This document shows, in pieces, positions 11,252 to 23,664 of a stretch of 64,000 nucleotides of DNA. Within the stretch, counting starts at the first letter, position 1. Each line of letters begins with the position of its first letter. The stretch comes from Agroathelia rolfsii. Its lineage: Eukaryota; Basidiomycota; Agaricomycetes; Amylocorticiales; Amylocorticiaceae. The stretch is from positions 2,480,001 through 2,544,000 of the forward strand of contig JABRWF010000003.1 of the NCBI GenBank assembly GCA_018343915.1. Reading direction: 5' to 3'. The translations under genes were made by a program, and so were the position numbers. Below the pieces are notes generated by a model. The model worked only from the letters and a program-made list of their open reading frames with translations. It was not told the DNA's origin and ran no database searches.

Positions 11252-13800
11252 ATGGCTCAAGTTGCCCCTCCTCTGGCGTTCACTGTGAACGGATCATCAG
11301 AGCATTCTGCGCAATATCGCCCTGCGAAAGACATCCAGACATTCAAGGCGCTGCTTCCACCAGTCGAATTTATACAGGGTTCTTCTTCAGGTGCCCTCGC
11401 TGTGCCAGAGGGAAAGTACGAGCCGATCAATGTACCACCGAAGACGCCCAAGACGCCCAGCAGCGAATCTGCGCAAACTGTGCGTCTTTGGACCCATGAC
11501 TGGTGTCAAGCATATATTCACCTTCTATCATATAGGCCTTGTCGTCTCCAACCCCAGCTTCAGCCCAAAAGACATTGATGAAGGCTCTCCATCCCCAGGG
11601 GAGCACCCTCTACGCGGATGCCGTCGAGTCGACCTGGCCGCCAAATTACACCAGCATCGGGGGCGGATTCAACAACATTGGAAACACATGTTTCTTAAAC
11701 AGTGCCCTGCAGTGTCTCATGAACACTCCACCCTTGGTCCGCGTCCTGACCAGACATGGCCACGATGACCCATGTGTGTGGCACTAGGCTCCCATTCTTT
11801 CTGGTAAACGAGACTCATGTGGCTTATCCCAGGCCGTGTCAAACAGGGCTTCTGTATGTCCTGTGGTATGCGCGAGGTTCTCATCGGATCACATAAAAAA
11901 AGGGTGTTCACGCCTCTCCCGATTACCAGTAAACTCAATGGTATTCATGTGCACCGCTCTAGTGAACACGTCCGCTGATAAGAATTTTCATCCAAGTAAT
12001 TGCCAAGCATATGCGTAGGGGCAGACAAGAGGACTCGCACGAGTTCCTCAGATACGCCGTAGACGCTCTTCAAAAATCGTGCCTAGCTGGCTTGCCTCAG
12101 TGAGATACATTTATCCGTTAATCTCACCCCAATATGATCTTACTCTTTCGGCTCCAGAAAACTGAACCCTAAAATCACTGAAACGACCTGGGTTCACAAA
12201 ATATTTGGAGGACGTCTGCGCTCGCGTGTGACCTGCCGTTCGTGTCATCATAATAGCGACACTTTCGACAGCATCCTAGACCTCAGCCTTGATATATACG
12301 GTGTATCGGGCTTAAAGGATGCTTTGAAGAAGTTTGTTGCGATTGATTACTTGAAGGGTGCTGACAAATACAAATGTGAAAAGTGAGTCCTCTGGATCCG
12401 CCGATTTCTTTTCTCTCCAGGAATTTGTTCAACAATTAACGCTTTGAGCCATTGACAGATGTAAACGTCCCGTTGAGGCGGAAAAGCGCTTCACAGTGCA
12501 CCAAGCACCCCACGTGCTCACGATCCATCTCAAACGCTTTTCTCCCCTGGGACGAAAAATCGGCCACCCCGTCCGATATGACGAGCGAATCTCGCTTCAA
12601 TCCGTCATGAGCCAAGGCGAGTACGGCCCCACATATTCGCTCTACGGTGTCATCTGCCATGCCGGTGGAGGACCCAATTCGGGACACTACTTTGCGCACG
12701 TCAAGGGCCCCGACGGGCGATGGTACGAGATGAACGACGAGTCCGTCATGTCGGAGCGGTCGGCGCCTCTGGGGTTGAGCAACGCGTATATGCTATTCTA
12801 TATCCGCGAGAAGGGACAGGCTTTACAGGCCGCCGTGGCAGCATCATCAGCCAGTACGTCCTCGCCAGCAGCAGACAAAAGTTCTGCAAACGGCGGTAGT
12901 GCTTCCGTTTCACCTACAATGCTCCCGCGGTCTGTTTCTGGCAAGAACGGTATCGTGGCTTCAATGAAGAAGCGCAAGTCACCCGAGCCTACTACTATTC
13001 TGAATGGCCATGACGAGGCTCGTGGTGCCAAGAAGCCATTTATTGGCCCTCAACTTCCTTCACATCTCGCACAGGAGCGGGAAAAGGCTAGGGCTAAGGA
13101 TGAGAAGGAAGCGGCCTCGAGTAAGCTCCGCATGCTCATGGCCAAGCCTGACCCTCAGTCCGACGTGATCAAGAAGAAGATTGAGGCGGTTCGTGCGGCC
13201 TCCGCTGCATCAAAGGCCCCAAAGCAACAGAGATCGATGTCGTCTTCGACGGCGGGTGCACTCAGTTTGCTATCGCAGTATGCTGACGATGACAGCTCGG
13301 AGGAGGATCTTGGAATACCGGCCAGGAATGATACGGATGAGCAGTCCAAGACGACTATGTCAAGTCCCAAGGAAACGCCGCCTGTGTCGTTACCATCCCC
13401 GTCTTCATCTTCGTCTTCCTTACGGAGGCAGACCTCTGTCACTACGACTTCGTTCTATTCCTCAAACAAGAGCAAAGACAAGGAGGAAAGGGTCGGCAGT
13501 ACTAGCAAGAAACGACGCATATCCACATTATCGTCATCGGCTGCTGAAAACGGCGGTGGCGAAGATAAGGATGACGACGACGATTACGAGACGATAGAAA
13601 TGGGTGATATCCCAACGCCTATGTTGCCGAAAAAATTGAAGAAATCGCACTTCAAGAACGGCAACAACACACCCTCGCGCAAGTTATCTTTTGGAGGAGG
13701 CCGCAGCTTATTCGATAGAGCTGCCAGTTTACATCATTCTCCGTTGCATAGCCGCAAGTATGGCAAGAAAGGGAAGCATCTCCGGAGAAAACTTCTGTAG
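11252..13800 (+). CDS. Ubiquitin carboxyl-terminal hydrolase, USP36/Ubp10-like
   Basis: Cysteine protease of the USP family that removes ubiquitin from proteins. Six exons (11252-11479, 11536-11773, 11833-11940, 11997-12099, 12158-12382, 12459-13800) join in phase to 747 residues. The start [10 protein letters not shown] was chosen as the first ATG downstream of an apparent 5' UTR; the frame is open further up to 11057. Cys box: [18 protein letters not shown] (catalytic Cys in NTC). A zinc-binding CMSCGMRE follows, then [23 protein letters not shown], a second CxxC at KYKCEKCKRP, and the His box [12 protein letters not shown] with the acidic partner in YEMNDESV. After about residue 430 the protein is disordered, Ser/Lys-rich, and ends in a basic cluster [11 protein letters not shown], like the basic tails of nucleolar USP36 and yeast Ubp10. 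Nucleolar or chromatin location is inferred from that tail. Confidence 0.9.
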
Positions 13801-14157
13801 TGGACGAATATACGTACATTCCATACCTTCATCTTTCTTTTGTTCATGTCTTTTGCCTCCTAGGGGATGGAGGGATTAGGAATATTGTTACTGTAATATA
13901 CGAACGAAAAAGCGGACATTCATCTGGTGAAACCTATATTTTTCATTTTTACTTCTCCCCAAAATACGATTCATACACGTCAGTGTTAAGAGGCCTTTAT
14001 GTATGCAAATGATTAACAATGAGCGAGTAAAAAAAGTCTGAATGAGTCCGTAAACACTTATTTTAGAGTCTTGTAAACCTCTTTATCTATCACTGTTGCA
14101 AAGACACGGCAAGAAGAGCGAAATAACGTGCATAGGACATACACATGTATAGGTATA
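13801..14157. other. Convergent intergenic, no gene seen
   Basis: 3' flanks of the deubiquitinase (plus) and the phosphatase (minus); A/T-rich, nothing else recognised. Confidence 0.5.
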
Positions 14158-15989
14158 TCACAACTTAGCGGGTATTTTCACCTGCTCCGTCTTGGCCTGT
14201 CCTTCCTGTCCAGGCTCCCACCAAACAACAGTGACCGTCACATCATCCCTGTACCTATGCGCCAACGGCGGCGGAATGCTCACCATTCGCCTCAGCCTCG
14301 CCTCATCCCCGCCACCGAACGCGTTACGGATCAAGTGCGAGCTGACATTGTCATCCTCGAACGCCCAGCTGCCTTCTATCCTGCGTCGAAGTCCGCTATC
14401 CTTACCCTCAACCGTCTTAGCAGAGGACGAAGAATGCGTGGGAACAAGGGTGGCAAGGTCGGATTTGCTGATGGTGCCTTTGAGGCCAGCCAGGTAGCCA
14501 CCAACGAGGGAGACGACATCTTCAGAGGAGAGCTGATCCCAGAGGCCATCGGTAGCCAGAACGATGAAACGAAGTTTCGAAGATGAATCGGAATTTGGTG
14601 ATGATGTGGTCGACTGGGATGATGGCAGGGAAGAAAGGAATGACAATTTGCGGTGGGTCACCACGGGTCGTGCGATCACGTAGGGTGGTGTCTTGAACAG
14701 GGAGGGAGGCATGCGCATGGGTGTATTATATGCCTGACGAAGCCTGTAATTGAGGGTTATATTAAGATATAGAACGGCTAGTGTTTAAAGTACAAGAAAC
14801 ACGAACACATCTTGAATTTCCAGAGGCCACTTGTACCTAGCATCGCCAAATGCTCTGCTGGGCTCAAGACCACCAAGTATACGACCGCGCTGGACGACGG
14901 TGTTAGCCTCATCGGCCGGATGCTCGGATTGTATCCTATCCAAAAGAAAATAATTATCAACGTTTCATGTTGGAAAACTCAGAAGGCATATATTTTACCT
15001 TTTCAATTCTGTCGGATTCCTCCCTGTTTGATCCTCGCTAAGAGCCTCAGCTCGCCAAACGCCTTTACCAGGCTCCGTCTCCTCCCAGTAACCAGCGACT
15101 GCACGGCTATCGCCCGTGCATGCCACATACAGGTTTTGATGAGCTGTATCAAGGACAGCCATCAGTGCACAACTGCCTATGTCATCGATGGTAAGCCTGC
15201 GATATCAAGCAATATGGTTCGAGCATATAAGCAGGATAGCACAATACCTGAAAGTGCTGGCATGAGGACGTCTTGTGCCATAGGGTGTTGACTGACGTCT
15301 GGGACCTGATTCAGCTTACGCAGACTTTCATCTGCTTGCATCTGTTCTGCAATGAGCCGTGCCGGTGCGGATATCAGCTGCTGGTCCAGATTGCTGAATG
15401 CATTTTGGAGAGCCAATGAGAAATTGGCGGGGTCTGCGTCGCTGGCCGGAGCGGTAGAGGATGAGGATAATTTGAGAGCAGATATGGTACGTTCCCATAT
15501 GCCTTTCTTGGGCAGCATCGTGGAGGGCTCAGATATGAGCCGAGATAGCTCCAGGACGACGGCGTTGATGAGCACCTTGGAAAGGAGCTGTGAGGTGTGC
15601 GGGCCGCCATGACCATCCATAACGGTGAAGAACAACAGATCACCCGGCGCTCCAGGATCAAGCGGGTCTCTTTGAATGATGGCATTAGAGTTGGCATCCT
15701 CAATTGGGTCGTTGGCGTTCAGTGACGCTGTCGTGTGCTTCCATACGACGCCGGGGCGCGACTTGACTTCCGCTGACGCATTAGCCCTCAAGCGTGAGTC
15801 AACGTCGGACTTAGACAATAGGGGCATGGTGCGGGTCTCCGTCACCGTATGACCCTTGGCGTCGCGGACTTTCACAGCGAGATCAAATGTATCCGAGTCA
15901 GTGCGCGCCTGTCTGCGCCAGTAGTAGTACGCCGGCCCGCCCAACAATACGGTCGTCGCGGCAACGGGCTTCCACGCACGGCGGATCAT
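14158..15989 (-). CDS. Mitochondrial PP2C-type protein phosphatase (Ptc5/PDP-like)
   Basis: Mn/Mg-dependent Ser/Thr phosphatase; the closest type is the phosphatase that reactivates pyruvate dehydrogenase in mitochondria. Four exons (15248-15989, 14999-15176, 14809-14935, 14158-14733) join to 540 residues. N-terminus: basic, then a hydrophobic segment (ATTVLLGGPAYYYW) suited to an inner-membrane anchor behind a presequence. PP2C motifs in order: FFTVMDGHGG (metal-binding Asp and Gly), SCALMAVLDTAHQNLYVACTGDSRAV split across the first intron, ALSEDQTG, SEHPADEA, GRILGGLEPSRAFGD, VLATDGLWDQLSSEDVV, EDDNVS and RDDVTVTVVWW. Introns 1 and 3 need the downstream AG of two candidates; the upstream choices give stops. 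The frame stays open 5' of 15989 without an in-frame ATG, so an extra leader exon is possible. Confidence 0.9.
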
Positions 15990-16419
15990 TCGAAGACCTA
16001 TGCGAGTGGTGGGTGTCTGTACGCGCTGCGCGACTACAGCAGAGTTGGTTAGCAGAGGCAGAACGGGTGTTAGAGCAATGCCTGTGGCAGCTACAGGAGG
16101 CGGCTGCTTGCTTGGTGGCCTGCAGCCGAAGCGCCCTTGTTGAATTACGTAATATTGATCCGCGCCGGACCCGCCACCAACGCGTGATCGGAGTTGGTAT
16201 CGGAGACGAAAAACACAACGCGGGTGTGGCTGTCACGTCACGCCATAACAATCCCAAAACCACTCAGCTCTGCACAACACATACCTTGTTTCGTAAAAGA
16301 CCTTGCAGACTGGCGTGCATCAAGCTACCTGTCTTGTCTCTCACGCTCCACTGAAACGCCACCGATACATATAAGACCTGACTCCTGAACACAAGAGTGC
16401 GCTAAAACACTGCTCCTCA
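15990..16419. promoter_or_regulatory. Divergent promoter region, phosphatase / 16420 gene
   Basis: 430 bases between the start codons of the minus-strand phosphatase and the plus-strand disordered protein. No clear TATA box or motif; the part next to the phosphatase may still be coding leader sequence. Confidence 0.4.
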
Positions 16420-17832
16420 ATGTCCATGACTCTGGTGGCATCTGCAGCGAGTGCGATCGTGAGTATGGGTGGGCTTACAAGAGGTGCTCCTGTTCAATCG
16501 CCGTACAAGCCTGCATACCACACAGAAGAAGACGAGCTCCGAAACTCACCGCAAGGTATCACGCAAGACACCGATGACTGTAGTCAAAGTCTCTTTCCCA
16601 TATCTCAGCCCGAGTTAGCTGAGGAAGAAGACCAGGATGGGTCAGAAGTAACAGACCACCTCAGTCGCCACAGTACCGAAATCGTTCCAGAAGAGCCCGA
16701 GCCTGCCGATATAATTGCTCAGCTAGGTATCAAAGTCCGTGACTTTGCCTATGAGAGTAAACTACCACGGATCGCCGCATACAAGCCACCCCCTCGCGCG
16801 CCAACGTCCCCTTCAGCTAGTGGAGACACTTCTTCGCTGAGCAAGCGTGCATTGAAACGGACTAGACCGTCGTATTCTGGCATCAACGATGTGTTCTCCT
16901 CTTCATGGATCAGTAGCGCCACCGCCATAAGGGCGGGTGGCTCAACTCTAAACGATGAGCCACCTCCAGCTAAAAGAGCAAAACCACTGGAAAGGAAGAT
17001 CACTGAAACTGTGGAAGATACAAGTGCACCAAATCCCACTTCATCCCAAACTGTGCCACCTGTTAATTCAGATATTTCGAGTCCGTACACACCTCATAAA
17101 TTTTCTTCACCCTCCCAAGCCCCGTCTCAACCCCCATTGGGTTATTTTACTTCACAAGAGTCCGAAGACGTTTCCACGCCGTATGTCACTACGCCGACTG
17201 TGACGCCAAATGGCTCACTTCAATGGGCAGCGCCGACGATGGATATCATCATGGATACCAGCGCCATTCCCGCCTCACAGCTTGATGACTCACAGGTTGT
17301 GCTCCCTGAGCCAGAGCTCGTTTCATTTTCTCAGCTCGGTATACCGCCACCTCCGGAGCTTCTCGGATCTCAGTCGCAAGCATTCTCACAATCACCTGGT
17401 ACGCGCCCTCTTCCGCATGTTTCTACACCTGTGCGCCCACGGGATCGCTCAGCTATGCGCGCATCCACCCCACTAACCCCGACGCCAGGCGCTGGCGACA
17501 AATCAGTGTCAGCGCATGTATCGTCTCCGGCGCCGCTGACATCCATATCCGCATATGAAACTATACTGGCAGGTCCTTCATCATCCCCTGTTCGCCGATC
17601 ATCAAACCGAACCAAGGCGGCCCCACCCGCTGACTCATTACGCGACCCTACGCCCCGATATGCCTTACGCAAGCGCTCGGACCCCCCACCAATGGCCCAA
17701 ATGCGTGGACGCCGACTTAGTGTGGCATCGAAAACAAGTCACGAAACTGGAGCGGCTGAACGCGGCGCTCCACTCCGTACGGCGGCCCCGAGATCGCCGG
17801 TGAAAAAAAGGAGAGGCAAGTCACGTGGATAG
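16420..17832 (+). CDS. Hypothetical disordered, probably nuclear protein
   Basis: Single-exon frame of 470 codons, unusual in this intron-rich window. Composition is dominated by S, P, T, E and D with almost no stretches that could fold; a short conserved-looking block is DIIAQLGIKVRDFAYESKLP near residue 105, and FSQLGIPPPPEL near 305 echoes it. Candidate nuclear signals: LKRTRPSY, PPPAKRAKPL and the C-terminal SPVKKRRGKSRG. Many SP/TP sites suggest phosphorylation by cyclin- or MAP-type kinases. The pattern fits a chromatin or cell-cycle associated protein, but no family is recognised. The long intact frame with normal codon use supports it being real. Confidence 0.65.
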   Translation: MSMTLVASAASAIVSMGGLTRGAPVQSPYKPAYHTEEDELRNSPQGITQDTDDCSQSLFPISQPELAEEEDQDGSEVTDHLSRHSTEIVPEEPEPADIIAQLGIKVRDFAYESKLPRIAAYKPPPRAPTSPSASGDTSSLSKRALKRTRPSYSGINDVFSSSWISSATAIRAGGSTLNDEPPPAKRAKPLERKITETVEDTSAPNPTSSQTVPPVNSDISSPYTPHKFSSPSQAPSQPPLGYFTSQESEDVSTPYVTTPTVTPNGSLQWAAPTMDIIMDTSAIPASQLDDSQVVLPEPELVSFSQLGIPPPPELLGSQSQAFSQSPGTRPLPHVSTPVRPRDRSAMRASTPLTPTPGAGDKSVSAHVSSPAPLTSISAYETILAGPSSSPVRRSSNRTKAAPPADSLRDPTPRYALRKRSDPPPMAQMRGRRLSVASKTSHETGAAERGAPLRTAAPRSPVKKRRGKSRG

Positions 17833-18901
17833 CACTGTCAGATGACCTTGGCTACGTCCATTGTTCACCCAGAATGGACAGTTTGCTTTCGTACATTCAA
17901 GTTTAACCTCGATCATTTTTTCATAAACACATTCTCTTCTCTTTCATATTTGCTTTTTGGGATTGCTGTATGCCGGAATTACTGATTTTTGTTATCATGG
18001 TAAACGCTCCATTCTTTCATCTTCGTTTCAGAAAGCTGACCAATTGCATTTATTATAGATAAATATTATTCTTTTGCAACTTCACTTTTACCTGTAGCTC
18101 AAAGATTTGCGCGTTCTACTGTTGTACCGATATTTACAATCAAATAGATAGCTTCAACTGTCTTTTTGCTCGTTCTTTCCTTTCTTTCCTTGCCTGATAT
18201 TCCGCCGATTCAATCTTCCATCTTGCACCTTCGTTTATCCTTTACATATCAATATTTGCGCGCTTTACCTGAGCAAAGTCATTATTTTCACGTCTTGGAA
18301 CTTGTGTGCCTTTGAGTTATTATAGATTCAAACGAAACTGGACCAATGTATACTGAAGCTGACCAAATTAGCGCAAGCAAGATCCAGATAATTAGATACT
18401 ATTTAGTACATGATCTCTAATATCTAAAGATATATGGTTCAAGCCACCATTGAATCAACAGATAAATTGATCACTGAACGAGAGGTGTAGTTGTATCCTC
18501 AGATAGGTTACCTTTAAATGCAAGGGATGGCATATGGCCATGTGATGATTTGACACTAGTTGTGTTACCCGATATAGGTAAATAATGCCTACATTAACGC
18601 ATACATACAGTGTTTTTATTGGGGTTGGGACAATTATGAGGGAACCAAACTCATAACTGAGTTATTGATAAACGTGAGTGACGATCAAAGATATTAAACA
18701 AAACAATGATGAGTATGGACTTCAGGAATGTCAAGGCCTCGCCGTAGCTGATTCAAGGCTGACTGCATCATAAAACAGGATGAAACATGTGCATTTGGAA
18801 ACTGTTATAACATAGAGTATCTACATGATAGCAGATAGTTATATTCCATACAAGCGCTGATCATGGAGTGCACACCAGGTTGCATACTTTCACCAACATC
18901 A
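17833..18901. other. A/T-rich convergent intergenic region
   Basis: About 1.07 kb of A/T-rich sequence between convergent genes. No open frame, tRNA or repeat stands out. It is one of the longest gaps in the window. Confidence 0.5.
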
Positions 18902-20155
18902 TCATGATATGAACTGTGCTATTGCAGTAATGAGGGATTCGACAGCATCATAATGCAACTGAATATTTGTGAGTGTCAAGAATTAGATATCACTTATGAA
19001 CATTACATTACATACAAAGTGATTGCCCCCTGCGATCTCCGTGAAACGAATAGAGCGCGCGCCGTTAGCTTTCGCGAGCTCCTTCAGCATATTTCTACCA
19101 ATAATACCATGCCATTGTGTACGCATGCCCAAAACATATGATATCTTTACGCTGGGAAAATGGCTTGACGCAAGCTTTCTATCCAGTAAAGCTCTCTGTG
19201 TCTGCTTAAGGACCGTGCTCTGCATTTTTGGCCCCACCAATGGAAAATCAGCTCGAACTGGTGCAACTGCATCGAAAGCACGATCGATGTCCTCTTGTTT
19301 CATATTATCCAGTGAACAGGCTTCCCCACGGCTTCTTGTGTCGAAATCTTCAATGTTCAAGGAGTCGATATTCTTGTGGTCATAATAAGATGAGACCCAG
19401 ACAAGGAAATCGGTATACATCTCAGCTACCGACTGACCAGACTGTTTCCATGGGTCAAACGCCTTGAAAGTCTCGGGAAGGCAAAACCCGAAAGACAAAT
19501 AAGGTGGATCTGTCGATGAGTATCAGTTCATGTATAAGCGCGGCGCTTCAGTTCACCATCAGTATTCACGCTTACCATACAATATCATATCCCTCACTTC
19601 GGGCTCAATGGCGTTGTAAACGTTTTTGGGTATGACAGTAGGATCTCCCAACAAAGAAAGTTGGAAAAGGAGGCCAAATGACCACCCCATAACTGAAATG
19701 CCGCCACGATTTTTGCTTTTATTGTATTGAGGTACTTGGAGGTCCTTCACAACAAATTGGAGAAAATTAGCCAGTCGAAGCTGGAAGAGGTCCAGGAAAC
19801 TCTTCTGGCCATCAGCTGCTTGCTTGATCTGCTCGTCGGTATATTTTGAAGAACCAGCATACTCGGGTCGATTTACAACAATGGTACGGATATTTTGCTT
19901 CAACCCTGTAGCGTGCATACCCTCAAAGCCGTCTCAAAATTGAAATATGAGATTTCAAAATCAAACGAAACCTCGGAAAAACGAAAACAACTCACAACCG
20001 TTGTATCCACTGCCATGAATTATTACCAGGGTGTTGTAGTCAGTTGAATCTGTGACGGGCCCGCTATCTGAGTAAAGCAAATGCGAGCCATCGGGGAAAA
20101 CTTTGGTCGAGTATTTGAAAGACATGACAGAGTCAGAGCAGAATACCAGTGACAT
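18902..20155 (-). CDS. Alpha/beta hydrolase
   Basis: Alpha/beta-hydrolase fold enzyme of unknown substrate, probably cytosolic (no signal peptide). Four exons (19996-20155, 19576-19932, 19016-19509, 18902-18958) join to 355 residues. The oxyanion segment LVIIHGSGYNGYGFEGM follows strand 3, the nucleophile elbow is VMGWSFG (G-W-S-F-G, Ser), and the catalytic His lies in EIAGGNHFLHYDA, where the last intron separates NHF from LHYDA. The final exon, only 57 bases, completes the expected C-terminal helix (VESLITAIAQFIS). The acid is probably one of the Asp residues in the helical insert region before that His, but I cannot pick it with certainty. A second Met at 20125 (MSFKYSTKVFPDG) is the more likely start, because the ten residues before it add nothing seen in the fold. 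Confidence 0.85.
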
Positions 20156-20965
20156 CGGAGTCGAAGCTATTTAAGAATTGATGAACAAGGGGGAGACTGA
20201 TGAGCAGATGTATGCGCGCCCATTCCTCTGGGACTTGGAGATGATAAATGTGAAAATTGATAAATTATTATCCATAATCCCTGCATCATCATCATCATAC
20301 GGCATACTACTGGTACATGCTAGGGTTATCATCGTTCACTGAGAAGCGAAACAGGAACAGGAGCGGGGGGCGAATTCGTCGCCTTCGTAGTGATGCATAC
20401 TGCACTAGTGTAGTATGAGCCCACTAGCACTCGGCGCCGCACAAGCCTACTGGTAGTAATACTTCTTTAGAAGTATATTGCTGAGGATATTGTTGTCACA
20501 CATGGACGAAAATATAACAATCAAATTGCCACTAAATGAATTTTTTTTTTCAACATTCTGCTCACTTCTTTGCTTCTTCCTCTTTGGCTTCATGACATTT
20601 CTTGTGGTATTAGGCACTTTAACACATAATATTTCCTAGTAAATTTCATTACATATGCATGCAAATAAGACGTTAGTTTCGTAACAGTAGTCACAAATTA
20701 TTGCATTTGCATTGTACCATTGTATTACCATGTCAAGAATCTTACGAACACCGAGTGCAATGTTTACACATGAAACGCTTCATTAAGACAACGTTCATCA
20801 CCCGTGGTGCATTCCGCACACACTTTGAGGGAGGTGAACTCGACCGGCAATTGATATTATCAAGTTCGTAAATTAGCGCTATCAAATCAAGTCGCTCTCA
20901 ACTAATTGGATTTTCATATTGTAATACGCTACTAACATTGGTGTTGTGAATACTTGATAACTTGC
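20156..20965. other. Intergenic, no gene seen
   Basis: Promoter of the hydrolase gene and 3' flank of the RhoGAP-like gene; both are on the minus strand. No long open frame or repeat. Confidence 0.5.
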
Positions 20966-22740
20966 TCAATATGATACGATGTGCAGCAGATCGTAATCCC
21001 ATTGCATCTGATCGTGAAAATCAAGCATTCCTCCAGCAATAGCCCACATGCGCCAGCTGTCGTCATCATTCAATACTATCTCGTGCTCCAAATATTCAAG
21101 GCAACGCCTATGCATGGAATAATGTCCAGACCAGTATAAAAGCCGATGCATGTACTTATCCAGAGAAAGCACCTGCGGAATATCCTCCCTTGAGAGTTCA
21201 GTACCTGGAGAGCCCGGATGTGTGGCGAGAAAATGTTTGAAATCTCCCAAGAAGTCAATCATCTCGCTCCTGGCTTCGCCGCGACGATAATTTTGTATCA
21301 ACTTTGTTATTTCCCCAGCTTGTCTTACTCTTTCATTCATTGATTTGTCATCATCCTGCTCAAGTTCATTCTCCAGGAAACGGGTCGGGACCTGTGCTCT
21401 TGACTCTCTATTTTGATGACCTATCTTGTGATCCTGGGATGAGCTCTCGGCGTGTACGAAATTGTGGGCACTGGCATGCGACAATTGTGATCTATCAAGA
21501 CGATGAAGCGATGTATCAGGAGCAGCAGGCCGCAATCCCTTCATGCTTTTTGTGATTACTCTCCATCGTGATATTAGCCACATCAAGAGATTCTCGCCGG
21601 CACTCCTGTCGTTCCGCTTAGCACATAGTCCTATATAAAATAGGCGGGCCAGGAGGGGCATCGTGATGCGGCTGTTGACCGCTACAAGCTGCGTAAAAAA
21701 TTGGAACAGATATGCGACAAGAGAAAGTTGCGGTGGTAGCAGTAGATTAAACAATTTCCGTATCAGCTTTAGTTCTCCATGTGGTAAATCGGCTTCTGAT
21801 GAGCAAAGTTGAAAGAGGGAAGGATCGATATCTTCTGGGTTTGCTGAATTTGCTGTTCCAGTTAGTTTCTTGGGCTTTAAAATTAGTTCTTCGAACGCCA
21901 AAAAAATCGCATCGTCAAACACTGGCGTCGGTATTCTATTGCAAAACTTTACAAGCATCCCACCCGCTTCCGTTGTTGTGTCATTAGACCAAGAAAATTT
22001 GGAGAAAATACCATCCATATATCGGTACTTGGGGTGTTGAGCACAAAAAGGTCTGTAGCCTTGTTTTACGGCTGTGGAGGGGTCTCCTGGAATCTGTTGG
22101 AGCTTTCTTTCCAACTCGTTGAACCTTTCGCATGTAGGAAAGTAGTAAAACAATCTGGGATCATGCAAACCTGCCGTGTAAAGCGTCAAGATTCTGTTTT
22201 TGTATGGCTCCTCCAAGAGATACCAGCTTACCATTACGAAGGATTTCTTCAATACAGACAAATGGAACTGTTGGTATATTATGAATGTAGGAATCAATGA
22301 GAATCAATGAGCGCGGATAGTAAGGGATGCCCTCCAATGGCATTCCCAAAATTTCTAAATAAAATCATGTTCATAATAGTCAACCCAATATGTAGAGTGT
22401 AGAACGTACGCCAGGATCTCCAACTAGGGAGCAAATAGCTACCATCCTTGCCTTTATTCTCAAGTGCGTAAAACTTGCTTAGACCCCAAGCAAAGTATGG
22501 GACCCTTTTGTTATGATATTCTCGAATAGATCTTCCGATAGAAGACATCGGACCGACGAACCTATAGAGCCCCAGGTAGCTCATTTGGATGTGTTTGAAC
22601 GGCATACTCCTAAGCTGAGCACAAGTATTACCCCCAAGTTTTCCTTTAAGTTTCTTTGAAAAGCAGTGCCAATTTGATGAGACACCCCCGGATGACTTGG
22701 AGTGAGATATGCAAGTGCAGCTTTTATCTTGTATAGACAT
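20966..22740 (-). CDS. RhoGAP-like domain protein with altered arginine finger
   Basis: Three exons (22410-22740, 22232-22354, 20966-22170) join in phase to 552 residues. Residues about 118-330 follow the RhoGAP pattern: ILGMPLE, then IPTVPFVCIEEILRNGLHD (usual 'VP..V..CIEEIEKRGL'), a helix CERFNELERKL, the LVKFCNRIPTPVF segment (usual 'LLK.FLRELPEPL'), LLPPQLSLVAYLFQFF, and VNSRITMPLLARLF (usual 'N.MT..NLA.VF'). RhoGAPs stimulate GTP hydrolysis by Rho GTPases. Here the finger position, normally GIFR or GLYR, reads PRLFYY, so the arginine is replaced by tyrosine, and the Asn of NLA is Leu. The C-terminal 150 residues (EMIDFLGDFKHF.., SMHRRCLEYLEHE) are not recognised. It may bind Rho proteins without GAP activity; that is inference. 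Confidence 0.68.
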
Positions 22741-23664
22741 TTCTTCTTGCAGACTAGTAGGTGGAAGACGGAGGCGCGGTATTTACCCGTCTTTAGAGAA
22801 GATGTTGAGTGTTGCTGGCGACAGAGCATTCCAGTAGAACTTTATATCTCTAGGCGAAGGGGGCACTAGTAGCCCCTACTTGGGCTTGAGCGCTTGAGCC
22901 CCTAAAGATACCCGTCCATGTACATTCATATTCAAGCTTCGAGGTCCCCGCGTCCTATCTGCCACTGCAACATTCCAACGTCACAAGCTATCTGATCGGC
23001 TATCCTACCCCTAGCCCTACTCAACATACTCCTCCAAGTCATCATCCGCCCAATCCGATATGCCGGTATTCAAGCTATCAGCGTCAATCAGCTTTCTTTC
23101 AATGCACAAAAAAATCTGACGCCGCATCTCTGCAGACTACCACTCAAAATACTCAACCACAATAGCTAATTGTGGGATTTGCGGCAGATCACCATGATGT
23201 TGCAGTGTCGCCTTGGCATCGGCCCCGATAAATTTTCAGTTCTATCCAGGTCTCGATGCCGAGCTCAGCAAAATGCACCCATATGCGAGACCACAACAGA
23301 AAACGGTGACTATGTAATAGGTCCACGAGAGTAATGTCGCGGTTGTCCTCTATGATGAGGATGATTTTATCACTGAGTTTTACGATGTGAACGAGTTCGG
23401 CGTATGTTCCATTGGTATGCAACTCCCTACTGAATTGTCGCGAGACGCACATTCAAATGATGTATTCGGTTCTGAGAAAATGCGACAATGGAAATGATGA
23501 GGTATATAAAAAACGAAAACAAAAAGAATAATAAAAAAAAGAGGCAGAAGTCGAGGTGCAATTTATGTAGCGGCGTACAGTAAGAATAAAGGATAGGGTG
23601 TCACCGTGCGTGCAGTCCGAGCTAGGTGTATATACAACATTACATACTATGGATCACAAAAGTC
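22741..23664. other. Intergenic with a possible gene relic
   Basis: On the minus strand between about 23250 and 23015 an open series (GADAKATLQHHGDLPQIPQ.., then SAEMRRQIFLCIERKLIDAD.. ending DDDLEEYVE-stop) has protein-like composition but contains an in-frame TAG. I cannot assign a family. The rest is promoter and 3' flank. Confidence 0.35.

Noticed and set aside
23015..23260. Minus-strand segment ending DDDLEEYVE with one in-frame TAG
   Set aside because: Protein-like but broken and not assignable; kept only as a note in the intergenic entry.
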